64,000 bases of DNA from JBBTCJ01 sp038043285. GTDB taxonomy: Bacteria > Planctomycetota > Phycisphaerae > UBA1845. The position numbers and the translations under genes were made by a program. The notes under the pieces are model-generated. The model saw only the letters and a program-made list of their open reading frames with translations. It had not been told where the DNA came from and searched no databases. Position 1 is the stretch's first letter. Each line of letters opens with the position of its first letter. Positions 42,575-51,670 of this stretch are shown piece by piece. The stretch covers positions 1 to 64,000 of the forward strand of contig JBBTCJ010000013.1 in the NCBI GenBank assembly GCA_038043285.1. Direction: 5' to 3'.

Positions 42575-43297
42575 GGCTGAACGGCGAAGCATCCGCAGAC
42601 GCTCCAACAGCTCGGCCACCGGTCGACCCCTCCGCGAATCGCGAGTGGCAGCGTCGAACGCTCTCGCCTGATCCGTCAGCGCGCGCTCGAACCCGACAGA
42701 CTCCCCCGGCGATGCGGTCCCGAAAAACGCTGATATCTCAGCTACCTCGTCAGGTTCAACCAATTCACAAATACGATCCACCCGCTGCGGCGAAAGCGCG
42801 AGCAGGACCATCCGGCGCCCGACCTGGACGAGCGCCAGGCTTTGTCGCGGTCCCAGACCGGACCGGGTGAGCACGCGCAGCGCGCGGTGGTCGGTCGGGC
42901 GAGCACCAGGGACCACCCGTCGCGCGGTCCAATAGGCGGCGCCGATCAAACCCAGCACCATGGTCATGGATCCAAGGGGAGTCCGATACCAAGGCGTCTC
43001 CCCACCGCTTCCAAGCCCCGGCGTTTCCAGTTTCCGGTGAGCGCGACGCGAGGCCTGCCGCGACGACTCGGCGGAATCCGGCACCGGCGGGTGTTGTGCG
43101 TCCTGCAACTCCGTCCCGCGGATCGAGTCACCCAGCGCGGTCTGGTGCGGAACATCATCGTGAGGATCCGCAGGCAGCTCGATCGTCTGGTTCGGCGCCA
43201 CCTGATTGCCGCCGACCTGCGAAGGGGCATCGTCGGCCCAGGCGGGAGGAACGGCTGTGCACAGGAAGGCAAGGCCGCCCAAGACCCGGATACGCAT
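42572..43297 (-). CDS. fliO: Flagellar biosynthetic protein FliO
   Basis: A 241-aa bitopic protein assisting assembly of the FliP ring. A signal-like N-terminus (MRIRVLGGLAFLCTAVPPAW, then ADD) precedes a long Pro/Gln-rich periplasmic region, one transmembrane segment (PLGSMTMVLGLIGAAYW), and the FliO domain LRVLTRSGLGPRQSLALVQV then GRRMVLLALSPQRV. FliO is poorly conserved; position directly before fliP confirms the call. Start ATG 43297; the frame extends to 43354 but overlaps fliN. The stop codon is contributed by the hairpin repeat. Confidence 0.85.
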   Translation of the reverse strand: MRIRVLGGLAFLCTAVPPAWADDAPSQVGGNQVAPNQTIELPADPHDDVPHQTALGDSIRGTELQDAQHPPVPDSAESSRQASRRAHRKLETPGLGSGGETPWYRTPLGSMTMVLGLIGAAYWTARRVVPGARPTDHRALRVLTRSGLGPRQSLALVQVGRRMVLLALSPQRVDRICELVEPDEVAEISAFFGTASPGESVGFERALTDQARAFDAATRDSRRGRPVAELLERLRMLRRSA

Positions 43298-43350
43298 GCG
43301 ATCGGGCGGGGTACGTTGACCACAAAAAAAGTTTCCGCGCGATCGCCGGT

Positions 43351-43995
43351 TCATTGCGTGATCCTGTGCGGGTCGTGCGAGAAGACTTCGCTGATGCGGA
43401 CGCAGAAGGCATCATTGAGCACCAGCACCTCACCCCGGGCGATCAGGCGTTCGTTTGCGAAGACGTCGACTGGGTCGCCAGCGAGGCGGTCTAACTCGAC
43501 AACGCTCCCGTCATCAAGCTTGAGCACGTCCTCGACGCGCATGCGCGTCCGCCCAAGCTCGATCTTTACGTTCAGACTGACATCCTTGAGCATCGTTACC
43601 CGCTTGGGGTCAACGCCTGCCGCGGAAAACCGTGTGAAATCGGGAAGCTCCGGAGACCGGACCGAGGCTGCGAAGGCCGGACCCCCTGCCGCGGAATTAG
43701 CGGCCCGCTCCTCCTCGATGGCCGCCTGCATGGCCGCCGCCACCTCGTCAAAGGGTCTGCCCAGGGAATCAAGGCGAGTATCAGGCGGTGATGGCCCAAC
43801 GCCTCCCGATGACTCCGGCGGAGATTCCTCCCCGCCGGTCGCCGCCATCAGGGCGTCGATATCCGACTGCGATATGGCTCCAGCGTCTCCGCCGGATGGC
43901 GGATCCGGCGACGCCTGCCCGGCGGAACCGAGCAAGGCGTCGATGTCCGCCTGGCTGATGGCCTCTCCGGAACTTTGACCCGACGATTTCCCCAT
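43351..43995 (-). CDS. fliN: Flagellar motor switch protein FliN/FliY-like with two CheY-binding-like motifs
   Basis: A 214-aa switch protein. The C-terminal 80 residues are the SpoA domain of FliN (LNVKIELGRTRMRVEDVLKL, VVELDRLAGDPVDVFANERL, IARGEVLVLN). The first half is unusual: two copies of the motif otherwise seen at the N-terminus of FliM and FliY, as AISQADIDALLGS near residue 11 and AISQSDIDALMAA near residue 39, joined by Gly/Ser/Pro linkers. In FliM this motif binds phospho-CheY. No SpoA domain or CheC-like domain precedes, unlike Bacillus FliY. ATG 43995 is the best start. fliM itself is not in the window. Confidence 0.9.
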   Translation of the reverse strand: MGKSSGQSSGEAISQADIDALLGSAGQASPDPPSGGDAGAISQSDIDALMAATGGEESPPESSGGVGPSPPDTRLDSLGRPFDEVAAAMQAAIEEERAANSAAGGPAFAASVRSPELPDFTRFSAAGVDPKRVTMLKDVSLNVKIELGRTRMRVEDVLKLDDGSVVELDRLAGDPVDVFANERLIARGEVLVLNDAFCVRISEVFSHDPHRITQ

Positions 43996-44089
43996 CGGTT
44001 TGTCGGTCACCTGCCCACGCCCATTCTCGACGAGCCCTCCATGGCTCGAACCTGGGTCTATATCGGTGAAAGGATTAGCGACGCGACAC

Positions 44090-44683
44090 TCAAACGCCGG
44101 GACCGGACTGAAGGAAATCGGGAACCAGAACCTCCTTGATGAGGTTTTCTTCCCCAAGGACGCGATCCAGTTCTGCCTTCAATTTTCGCTTGATGGTGTC
44201 CAAACCTGGTTCTTTGAGATGTTGCGGTTCGGCCGCCCGTATGATGAAGTTCACCCGATCGTTGATCCTGGCCTGATTGGCCTTGACCAAGTTGGCCGCC
44301 TTTTCGGTGTCCGACTGTAGCACCAGTGCTGATACGTGGATCCGGAAAGTCACCAACCTCCCGGTCATGGTGTTACTCGGCCGACAATCGGCGAGCTCGA
44401 TTTCGGCCGTCGTGTGCCCATCGGCCTTTCCGCCCAGACCATGCTCGCCCCCCTTGCTCTCGCTGCCGTGCTCCTCGGAGGCTGACGCTTCGGCGTCGGC
44501 ATGTTCTTCGCCGCCCTCCGCGGTCGCCGGGGGAGGCAAGAGGAGGGCTTTCGCCAAGACGAAAACGGCAACGCCTTCTCCGAGCATGAGCGAGCCGACG
44601 ATGATGAGCGGCAGCTTGGAGCGTTTGGGCGGCTTGGCCGCGGCGTCAGGGGCAGGAGTTTGCTCTTTTTTGTCACCGGCCAT
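44090..44683 (-). CDS. fliL: Flagellar basal-body-associated protein FliL
   Basis: A 197-aa single-pass membrane protein: a basic cytoplasmic N-terminus, one helix (LPLIIVGSLMLGEGVAVFVL), an acidic His/Glu/Ser-rich linker (about residues 55-90), then the periplasmic FliL domain with ARINDRVNFIIRAAEPQHLK and KRKLKAELDRVLGEENLIKE. FliL forms rings around the stator units and supports torque. Its start overlaps motB by 11 bases, which fits the MotB-FliL partnership. Confidence 0.92.
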   Translation of the reverse strand: MAGDKKEQTPAPDAAAKPPKRSKLPLIIVGSLMLGEGVAVFVLAKALLLPPPATAEGGEEHADAEASASEEHGSESKGGEHGLGGKADGHTTAEIELADCRPSNTMTGRLVTFRIHVSALVLQSDTEKAANLVKANQARINDRVNFIIRAAEPQHLKEPGLDTIKRKLKAELDRVLGEENLIKEVLVPDFLQSGPGV

Positions 44684-45464
44684 ATGGGGGTTCCTCTAGT
44701 TCGCTCGCCGGAACGCTGGCGTCGTCGCCCACTAGATCCTCCGTGACCACAATCTCCACGCGACGGTTCAGGGCACGTCGCTCTTCCGTGTCCGCCTGCC
44801 GGACGTAAGGTTCCGAATCGCCGACAGCCGTCAGCAAGAACCGGCTGGGTTCGACTCCACCGGCCGTCAGTTCGTCAGCGACCGCCTTCGCGCGGGCGTA
44901 GGACAGATCCATCGCGTCCTTGAACGGCGCTCGCTCGGGAGGCGGCTCATGAGTCGCATGACCGCGTATGGATATCCGCGTCCGATATCCTCGAAGTCGC
45001 CCGGCGGTTTTCGCCAGCAGGTCGCGGGCCTCTGAACGCAATTCGGCACTGAATGGGTCGAACGTGAGTTTTCCGCTCAGGACCACCTGGAACCCGTTGG
45101 AGAGGCTGGTTACGCGAAGTTCTCGGTCCTCAAGCGTCGTGTCGTTGGATTCCCCGGGACTGTCGTTGTTGATCGGCGACGCGAGCTCGAGGATCCGTTG
45201 AACAAGCGGGTTCTTGCTTTCGTTGGCAGCGAGGAACGGTTGAGAACTACCGTCAAACCCACTGAACGCTCGTTTCAAAGACTCGGCGGTCCGTAGGAAC
45301 CGGTCCTTCTTGATCTGGCCCATCGCCGTCATGGCGATGAAAACGCACAGCAAGAGGGACACCATATCCGCATAGGTCACGATCCACGCGGGCGCACCTT
45401 GCGGAGTGAGATCGCGTCGGGGATCAGCCCCGACGCTACCGGTCGTGAACGCGCGACGCGACAT
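44673..45464 (-). CDS. motB: Flagellar stator protein MotB
   Basis: A 263-aa stator subunit: one N-terminal helix carrying the proton-accepting Asp in VTYADMVSLLLCVFIAM, a plug/linker, and a C-terminal OmpA-like peptidoglycan-binding domain (about residues 130-250; TRISIRGHATHEPPP, LSYARAKAVADELTAGGVEP, ERRALNRRVEIVV). It anchors the stator to the cell wall. GGAGG lies 9 bases before ATG 45464. motA is immediately upstream (18 bases). Confidence 0.95.
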   Translation of the reverse strand: MSRRAFTTGSVGADPRRDLTPQGAPAWIVTYADMVSLLLCVFIAMTAMGQIKKDRFLRTAESLKRAFSGFDGSSQPFLAANESKNPLVQRILELASPINNDSPGESNDTTLEDRELRVTSLSNGFQVVLSGKLTFDPFSAELRSEARDLLAKTAGRLRGYRTRISIRGHATHEPPPERAPFKDAMDLSYARAKAVADELTAGGVEPSRFLLTAVGDSEPYVRQADTEERRALNRRVEIVVTEDLVGDDASVPASELEEPPYGR

Positions 45465-45482
45465 GGGTCTGAATCCTCCGGG

Positions 45483-46331
45483 TTAGGCCGCCTTCTCCAC
45501 CCTCATCGACCGCCGCATCCCCAAAGGAAGGAACGTGCTGAGCTTCTGCGCCACGATCCTCGGATTGTCTCCGGCCTGGATGGCGAGAACTCCGCGCACA
45601 ACGATCATCTTCAAGAGAACCTCTTCCCTGCTTCGCCGTCCGAGTTTCTCCGCGATCGGCAGAGCGATGACGTTGGCGATCAGTGCCCCGTAGAGGGTCG
45701 TCAGCAAGGCGACGGCCATTGCCGGTCCGATCGACGCTGGATCTTGCAGGTTTTTGAGCATCACGACGAGTCCGACGAGCGTGCCGATCAATCCGAAGGA
45801 CGGCGCGAATCGTCCGACGTTGTCGAACAGTGCCTTGCCGTCGGCGTGACGCGCCTCCAAGGCCTCGACATCGCTCATCATGACCGTTTCAATCATCTCC
45901 GGATCGGTTCCGTCGACGACCATCTGGATTCCCTGTTTGACGAACGGATCGACGGTTTGTTCCGCGACTGCGTCCAGGGCAAGGACGCCCTCGCGGCGCG
46001 CAATCTGTGCCAGCCGAACCAACTCGGCGATCAATCCGCGGGGATCGTCGGCGCGAGTCAGAAAGCAATTCCCGAGCACCGCGGCCACGCCCAGAATGTT
46101 TTGCAGCGGAAAGCTGACCAGGGCCGCGCACACCGCGCCCCCGCCGACCATCACCATCGACGCGAAGTCAATGAACGGCGCGAGGTCGGAAGCCATCAGG
46201 ATCGACGCCAGCACCAAGACCACGCCGGCGCCCAGTCCGATGACCGTTCCGAAGTCAGTGCTTCGTGCCGGCTTCTTGCGCCTGGCGTGCCCGGTCTCCG
46301 TGCTCAACGCTGTCGATTCGTTCAGGTTCAT
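45483..46331 (-). CDS. motA: Flagellar stator protein MotA
   Basis: A 282-aa four-helix stator protein. Helix 1/2 region FIDFASMVMVGGGAVCAALV, the cytoplasmic loop with TDPEMIETVMMSDVEALEAR, then GRFAPSFGLIGTLVGLVVML and the proline-containing last helices. It conducts ions with MotB and interacts with FliG. It has a hydrophilic N-terminal extension of about 25 residues (KKPARSTDFG), not unusual. motB follows after 18 bases and flbD precedes by 176 bases. Confidence 0.96.
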   Translation of the reverse strand: MNLNESTALSTETGHARRKKPARSTDFGTVIGLGAGVVLVLASILMASDLAPFIDFASMVMVGGGAVCAALVSFPLQNILGVAAVLGNCFLTRADDPRGLIAELVRLAQIARREGVLALDAVAEQTVDPFVKQGIQMVVDGTDPEMIETVMMSDVEALEARHADGKALFDNVGRFAPSFGLIGTLVGLVVMLKNLQDPASIGPAMAVALLTTLYGALIANVIALPIAEKLGRRSREEVLLKMIVVRGVLAIQAGDNPRIVAQKLSTFLPLGMRRSMRVEKAA

Positions 46332-46507
46332 GGTTCAAACCGGCGTCCGTCCACTGCCGCCTGGCCCTCGGTTTCCCGGCGGACTCCCCTGCCGTGAGCG
46401 GCCCTCGCACAGGATTTACCCCCCGGATCGGCGAGCAGACCTTACGTCCAGAAAATCCCCTGACCCAACCCAGACTCCCACGGGATAGACGGGCTTCGGG
46501 ATACCGG

Positions 46508-46702
46508 CTACACCACGTTGAACGCGCGAATCTGCCGGGCATAGTCGATCGCGCGACGTACCACTTCCTCCATCGATTCCCGGACGATCACGGTGTCGCC
46601 GTTGACCAACGTGACGATCGTGTCGGGGGTCGACTCAATCATCTTGATCAGCTCGGCGTTGATCACCATGACACGCTGGTCCAGGCGGGTCAAGGTGATC
46701 AT
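46508..46702 (-). CDS. flbD: Flagellar FlbD family protein
   Basis: A 64-aa small protein matching the FlbD family found between flgE and motA in Gram-positive and spirochaete flagellar operons: MITLTRLDQRVMVINAELIK followed by MIESTPDTIVTLVNGDTVIV. It is in the same position here (flgE-flbD-motA). Its molecular role is not settled. ATG 46702 is chosen over the GTG one codon upstream. Too short to have other domains. Confidence 0.9.
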   Translation of the reverse strand: MITLTRLDQRVMVINAELIKMIESTPDTIVTLVNGDTVIVRESMEEVVRRAIDYARQIRAFNVV

Positions 46703-46892
46703 CACCAGGCTCCCCGGGTGCCGTTCTGGTTTTCATGCCGCATCGCCTAATCCTTCCGGCGTTCCCCAACCGTCCGGCCCGTGTGTCACCGACCGGAGCA
46801 ACAGCCGGGCTGAACCGCGCGTTCCGCGGTGCGCTGCCCAAGGCGCTTCCGACAACCTCGCGGCCGCGCCGGCTCGGCCGCCAACGATTTCA

Positions 46893-48572
46893 TCATCGCG
46901 CCAGCAGCAACAGCTCTTGCAACAGGTCGTCGGCGGCGCGAACGACGCGGCTGGAAGCGGAGATTCCCGTGGAGGCTTCGATCAGGGTGATGAACTCCCG
47001 GGCAATCTCGACGTTGCTCTGCTCTAATGAGCCGGCAACGATAGCGCCGGCCCGCTGCGTCTGGGGCGTGGTCAACGTCGCGTCGCCGGAGTTGGGCCCG
47101 GCGACGAATACGTTCTCACTCCGCGCGATCAGACCTTCGTCATTGGTGAAGGTCGCCAGCGCCACCTGGCCGAGCACCTGCTCCAGCTGGTTGGAATAGA
47201 CGGCGGTGACGATTCCGTCGCGGTCGATCGAGTAGTTGGTCATGATGCCGGCTTGGGCGCCGTTCTGATTATCCATAATGACCTGCGAGCCGCCGCCGGG
47301 GCTTGCTAAACCGGTCAGGCCGCTAAGATCGAGCGAAAACGTCACCGGCGTCGTCGAGCCTTCGTTGGCGCGGTCGATGGTGATATCCGTTCCGGTGGCG
47401 GCGACGAATTGACCATCGGGGTCAAAGCTGACGGTTCCCGTCCCCAGCACCGGCGAAAGGTCGCTGTCGCCGATGGACTCGGCATAAAAACGCCAGGTCG
47501 TGCCCGTGTCACTTTTGGACTCCAGCGCGAAACGCAACCGCACGTCCACCTTACTGCCGAGCGAATCGTAAACGTTGAAGGTGGTGGTGACGCCCTCTCC
47601 GGTGGCGGGAGCGGTAGTCGAAAACGAGAACGGGGCGGTGATGACTCCGGTCTTGTTGGTCACCGACGTCTCGTCCATCTCGATGGCGTTGATCTCCCCG
47701 TAGTTCGATTCGATGACCAGCGCCCCGGCGTCAATGCGCACGCCCGGCGTACCTCCGGTGGCGGGGTCGGTGTTGATCCCCAGCACCTCTTCGAGGTAGG
47801 CGGCCAGGTCGCCGACGGTGGATCCGGTCGTGCCCACCACAAAGGCGGTCTCCGGGACGGCCACGCCGCCCTTGGTCGCGGCGATGGTCAGTTCGTCCCC
47901 ATCCGCGAAGAGGGGCAGATCGCCGGCGTTGACCAGCGAAGTCAACGACGTGGACTCCGTCGCCGCCGAGCCGGAGGACGTACGCAGCACGCCGGAGGTC
48001 ACGATCGCCCCCGCGGCTGATCGGGCGGTCTGCGGATCGAGCCGCCCGTCCATGACGGCTTCAGTGGTTGAGATCGCCTGACTGGTGGTTCCCAGGGGGA
48101 CGACCAGATTTGCAAGCGTGTTGACGTCGACATTCCCTTCGGCGTCGGCGACGAAGACCTGTAAGGGCGACCCGTTCGACGAAACCATGGTTTGCGTTGC
48201 GTCGAGGTGAAAGGCGCCGTCTCGGGTAAAAAGATTCTCGCCGGTCGGAGCGCTGAGCACGAAGAAGCCGTCGCCGTCGACCCCAAGATCACTCTGAAGA
48301 CCTGTGGGGTCCAGGCTGCCCTGTCGAAAGTCGCGCTGAATGGCCGCCACCTGAGAACCCGTTCCGATCTGCCGTGGCAGCGTGCCGCCCGAAGTGTCGC
48401 TGGGGGCATCGCCCTCGTGGATCGTCCGGTAGAGCAACGTCTCGAAAAGCGTTCGCTGATTCTTGAATGCGGTGGTGTTCAGATTGGCCAGGTTGTCGCC
48501 GACGGTGTCGACGCTGACCGAATTGCTTTTGATTCCGGTGAATCCAGTGAACATGGCTCCGGTAAGGGACAT
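46893..48572 (-). CDS. flgE: Flagellar hook protein FlgE
   Basis: A 559-aa exported structural protein of the hook. The N-terminal D0 helix MSLTGAMFTGFTGIKSNSVS with DTVGDNLANLNTTAFKNQ and the C-terminal SLEQSNVEIAREFITLIEAS are the rod/hook family ends. The middle has the FlgE D1 and D2 segments: TTTFNVYDSLGSKVDVRLRF, ANLVVPLGTTSQAISTTEAV. It lacks a signal peptide since it leaves by the flagellar export gate. ATG 48572; flgD is 78 bases upstream. Confidence 0.96.
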   Translation of the reverse strand: MSLTGAMFTGFTGIKSNSVSVDTVGDNLANLNTTAFKNQRTLFETLLYRTIHEGDAPSDTSGGTLPRQIGTGSQVAAIQRDFRQGSLDPTGLQSDLGVDGDGFFVLSAPTGENLFTRDGAFHLDATQTMVSSNGSPLQVFVADAEGNVDVNTLANLVVPLGTTSQAISTTEAVMDGRLDPQTARSAAGAIVTSGVLRTSSGSAATESTSLTSLVNAGDLPLFADGDELTIAATKGGVAVPETAFVVGTTGSTVGDLAAYLEEVLGINTDPATGGTPGVRIDAGALVIESNYGEINAIEMDETSVTNKTGVITAPFSFSTTAPATGEGVTTTFNVYDSLGSKVDVRLRFALESKSDTGTTWRFYAESIGDSDLSPVLGTGTVSFDPDGQFVAATGTDITIDRANEGSTTPVTFSLDLSGLTGLASPGGGSQVIMDNQNGAQAGIMTNYSIDRDGIVTAVYSNQLEQVLGQVALATFTNDEGLIARSENVFVAGPNSGDATLTTPQTQRAGAIVAGSLEQSNVEIAREFITLIEASTGISASSRVVRAADDLLQELLLLAR

Positions 48573-48650
48573 TTCGCATCACCTCAATGCCCGGCCGCAC
48601 GGATGCGGCGGGGCGGATTTCGTTGGAGAAAACGGTTCTCAGCTCGCCCG

Positions 48651-49256
48651 CTATTCTTGCACTTGCATCACGTTCCTCAAGGGCAGGCGCTCGCCGGTGT
48701 CTAGTTCGAGGGTCACTTCTCCGTTTTCAGCGGAGACCCCCGCGACCACGCCTTCGAGGAGCTTCGGCTCCTTGGGATCGGCAAGGTCCAACCCGGCCAC
48801 CGTCTTGCCCAAGAGCGCTTCCGCCGCGGACTGCGGCGATTGGATGAGGGCCACTTGACTGAGGGGCAGTTCCGACCCGTTGGACAGTTGCAGCACAACC
48901 TGTCCGCCTTCGCCGAAGCGTACGCCGAGGACCATGCCCGTGGAGACAAGGCCGTCCTCACCCGGCGTTCCTGTCACGTGCTGTCCCAGCAGGGCCGATG
49001 CGGAGGTAAACGATTGTTGCCCGGTAAGCGAGCGAAGCGAATCCGTCAGCGTCGACGAAAGCTCGATCTCCCGGATCGAGGCGATCTGGCGAAGAAGCTC
49101 CTCGTTGTCGGTCGGCTTCATCGGATCCTGATTGGTCAGCTGCGTGATAAGGAGCTTGAAGAAATCGTCGGAGCCGAGGCCGGCTGCTCCCCGCGCCGAC
49201 GGCGCGGAAGGTGATGCGGCGTTTGCCCCGACCGGCTGGGTTGCAGTGACTGGCAC
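48651..49256 (-). CDS. flgD: Flagellar hook cap protein FlgD
   Basis: A 201-aa hook-assembly scaffold. The conserved N-terminus SDDFFKLLITQLTNQDPMKP then TDNEELLRQIASIREIELSS is diagnostic. The C-terminal domain is beta-rich and short (LNGVV-type segments replaced by LEGVVAGVSAENGEVTLELD). GTG 49256 is the start in this frame. Located between fliK and flgE as expected. Confidence 0.93.
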   Translation of the reverse strand: MPVTATQPVGANAASPSAPSARGAAGLGSDDFFKLLITQLTNQDPMKPTDNEELLRQIASIREIELSSTLTDSLRSLTGQQSFTSASALLGQHVTGTPGEDGLVSTGMVLGVRFGEGGQVVLQLSNGSELPLSQVALIQSPQSAAEALLGKTVAGLDLADPKEPKLLEGVVAGVSAENGEVTLELDTGERLPLRNVMQVQE

Positions 49257-49352
49257 GCGAGACCTCCATCCTTCATTAGACGGGCCGACGCAAGCTCCGC
49301 CCGCGTCGCCCGGTGAACTCGTCTTGCGGCAAGACGAAAGTCCGCCCGACGG

Positions 49353-50690
49353 TCAAGCCATGAAATCAAGCCGTCGGTCCCCGACGGCGGAACGGACTGA
49401 ATGTTCCCCACCACCCGACGTGAGCGCCCCTCGACGCCCAATGTCGGGTTCCTTTCGAACCGGACCGGCATTCCTCCCCGGCTCGTGCCTGGGCGTCGGC
49501 GGCTGAAGCGGATCTGCCGCGCCCCCGGCCGCGACCTGCGAGGCATCGACCGGCATCGGAAGATTTAGCCTCACATCGAACCGTTCGACCTCGATCCCGT
49601 GTTGGCGCATCGACGTCTTGAGTTGCTCCGCACGATCCGTCAGCAATGCGCGGGCGGATTCAGTTTCAGCCTGAACGTCCACAAGCAGACGCTGCCCGGT
49701 GAGCCGAACGTCCACGCGAATTCGGCCCAGCTCCGGCGGCTCCAGACGGATCCGCGCCGACGAATGGCGATCGCTGGTTCTCAGCCGGATGGCGTTCACC
49801 AACGATTCGAAGCTTCTGGCCTCCGGAGGGCGAAGATCGTCCGCCCGCGAGCGAGGCAAAGATTCACCGCGACGCGGCGCAGGTTGAGACTGGCTCTGGG
49901 CCGGTCGATCAGCGGCGGTTCGGTTCTTCACACCAGCATCGACCGGGGAAATCGAGGATCCCGCCTCGCCGGCACCAACGCCGCCGAGCGCCTTGGCGAC
50001 CTGTTGGGCCAGGTTGGGTGAACCTTGTCCCGCGGCGTTGCCCGCGGCTCCGGGAGGGACCGAGTCGCGGATCGGCGGTGAACCAGCGGGAGACGCTGGA
50101 CGAACGAAAGCATTCGCGCGCGAGGCCTCATCCGCACGGGATCCGGCTTGTTTCTCCGATGGAACCGACGGTAAAGCCCGCTCCGGGGGCGTTGGATTCC
50201 CGACCGACGCTCCCATGGTCGAGGGCGGCGGACCGAGCGATGATGGATGATCAAGAACCGCCGCGCCGCCGTCAGCTGCTTTGTGAGACGGTGGCGGCTT
50301 GGAGGCGGCGTGATCCGAGGTCGGCGCGGCCGAGGAGTTCGATATCGCCTCGCTGCCGAATTGCTCTCGCTGCTCCGCGACGTTCGCTCGGTTCTGGTCG
50401 ATGGCAGAACGGTATTGTTCCTGAAGCTGCGTCGCGCGAAGGTCATGTCCGTCGGCGTGGGGGGAATCGAACATCGCCCGGGTACTTGCATCGGCGTCTC
50501 GGCGAACCTGTTCACCAACGACGGGGGACGCCGCATTCAGCAATGACGCGAACGTTGGCGCGGTTGGTGCAGACGGCTCTTGGTCGGCAGAGACGCGCGT
50601 GGCCGACCGGCGGCGAGATGTCGCCGCCGTCGGCTGGTAGCCGACGCTCCGCGTCATGGAAAATTGATCTTGTGATTCCGCGACGATCAT
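49353..50690 (-). CDS. fliK: Flagellar hook-length control protein FliK
   Basis: A 445-aa secreted molecular ruler. Most of the protein is Pro/Ser/Ala-rich, low in complexity and poorly conserved, as in other FliK proteins. The C-terminal switch domain is clear near residues 320-400: ARIRLEPPELGRIRVDVRLT with GQRLLVDVQAETESARALLT and EQLKTSMRQHGIEVERFDVR. It signals to FlhB to change substrate when the hook is complete. ATG 50690 is chosen; the frame reaches 50966 but the extra 92 residues overlap the next gene and look random. Confidence 0.85.
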   Translation of the reverse strand: MIVAESQDQFSMTRSVGYQPTAATSRRRSATRVSADQEPSAPTAPTFASLLNAASPVVGEQVRRDADASTRAMFDSPHADGHDLRATQLQEQYRSAIDQNRANVAEQREQFGSEAISNSSAAPTSDHAASKPPPSHKAADGGAAVLDHPSSLGPPPSTMGASVGNPTPPERALPSVPSEKQAGSRADEASRANAFVRPASPAGSPPIRDSVPPGAAGNAAGQGSPNLAQQVAKALGGVGAGEAGSSISPVDAGVKNRTAADRPAQSQSQPAPRRGESLPRSRADDLRPPEARSFESLVNAIRLRTSDRHSSARIRLEPPELGRIRVDVRLTGQRLLVDVQAETESARALLTDRAEQLKTSMRQHGIEVERFDVRLNLPMPVDASQVAAGGAADPLQPPTPRHEPGRNAGPVRKEPDIGRRGALTSGGGEHSVRSAVGDRRLDFMA

Positions 50691-50962
50691 GACGGTCCCT
50701 TGGTCACGCTCCCACGATCGCTCCGCACGGAACGCTTGTGGTGATCGGTTGACTCCCTCTCCACTTGTCGGCCAGTTCCACAGTTCCGAAATAGCGGCAC
50801 CGTCGCACTGAACGCGCAAGACGTCCGGCGGTCGTCGATGCCAGGCGGCGAAGGATCTCGACCTTTCTCCGGAGCTTCCGGATCCCGGAGATTCTTCGAT
50901 CAGCGCCGGCGACCTCGGTACGGCGTCCTTTGCCGTTGCGTATCCCTTGCACGTCGCCGTGT

Positions 50963-51670
50963 TCACGGTGTCGCAGCGCCACCGGGTTCGACGGCGCCAA
51001 GGAACTCCCGGTCCTTCGGCGGCGACTTCGCCCCCACCTCCCGGATTCGCTGCAGAATCGCCTGCATCTGCGACATCTCGCTGCCTCGCTTGGCCGCCTC
51101 GACGATTTTTCTTGCTCGGTCCGCGTCCAAGGCGGTAAGAACCTTGGCCGCCTCCTCGGGGTTGTTCATCGATATCAGATGCTGTACGGCCACCTTGGGC
51201 GACAAGGCCTCGAAGATGGCGATTTGCTTTTCGAACCCCTCGTCGCGGACCAAGTTGCGGGTCTGTTCGTCGCGGCGAACGGCCGCCTCGCGCTCGGCCT
51301 TGAACTCCTCGCGCTCGGTCTTGACCTTGAGCAGGATCGAATTGCTCAGCACGAGGCGCTGGTCAAGCTCGACTTTGACGCGCTCCGCCTCCCGCTGGAG
51401 GATTTCAATGTCCATTTGCGCCTCGGCGTCGGCGTTGTCGACCTGGTCGGTTCGGGCGAAAAGCCCCTTGGGCAGGACGACCGGGGGCGGTGCGGCCTGC
51501 ATGAGTTTGGCGGCTGATTCGCCGCGAAGGGCGGCCAACACCCGACGACCTGTTTCCGCGGTCAGCGCGCCCGTGCCCACGAGGTAGGCGGCCACGCCCA
51601 GCAAGCTGATGACGTTCAACACCACGAACAACGCCGCCAAGTCCCAGGTTTTGCGAATCGCCCCGCTCAT
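50963..51670 (-). CDS. MotE-like membrane-anchored coiled-coil protein with MgtE_N-like domain
   Basis: A 235-aa protein: one N-terminal transmembrane helix (LAALFVVLNVISLLGVAAYL), a linker, a coiled coil (about residues 85-145; ILQREAERVKVELDQRLVLS), and a C-terminal helical repeat (ALSPKVAVQHLISMNNPEEA then AKVLTALDADRARKIVEAAK) like the N-terminal domain of MgtE and of MotE, the chaperone of stator component MotC. It lies between fliJ (4-base overlap) and fliK, where many bacteria have this gene. The likely role is in stator or export assembly. Confidence 0.8.
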   Translation of the reverse strand: MSGAIRKTWDLAALFVVLNVISLLGVAAYLVGTGALTAETGRRVLAALRGESAAKLMQAAPPPVVLPKGLFARTDQVDNADAEAQMDIEILQREAERVKVELDQRLVLSNSILLKVKTEREEFKAEREAAVRRDEQTRNLVRDEGFEKQIAIFEALSPKVAVQHLISMNNPEEAAKVLTALDADRARKIVEAAKRGSEMSQMQAILQRIREVGAKSPPKDREFLGAVEPGGAATP

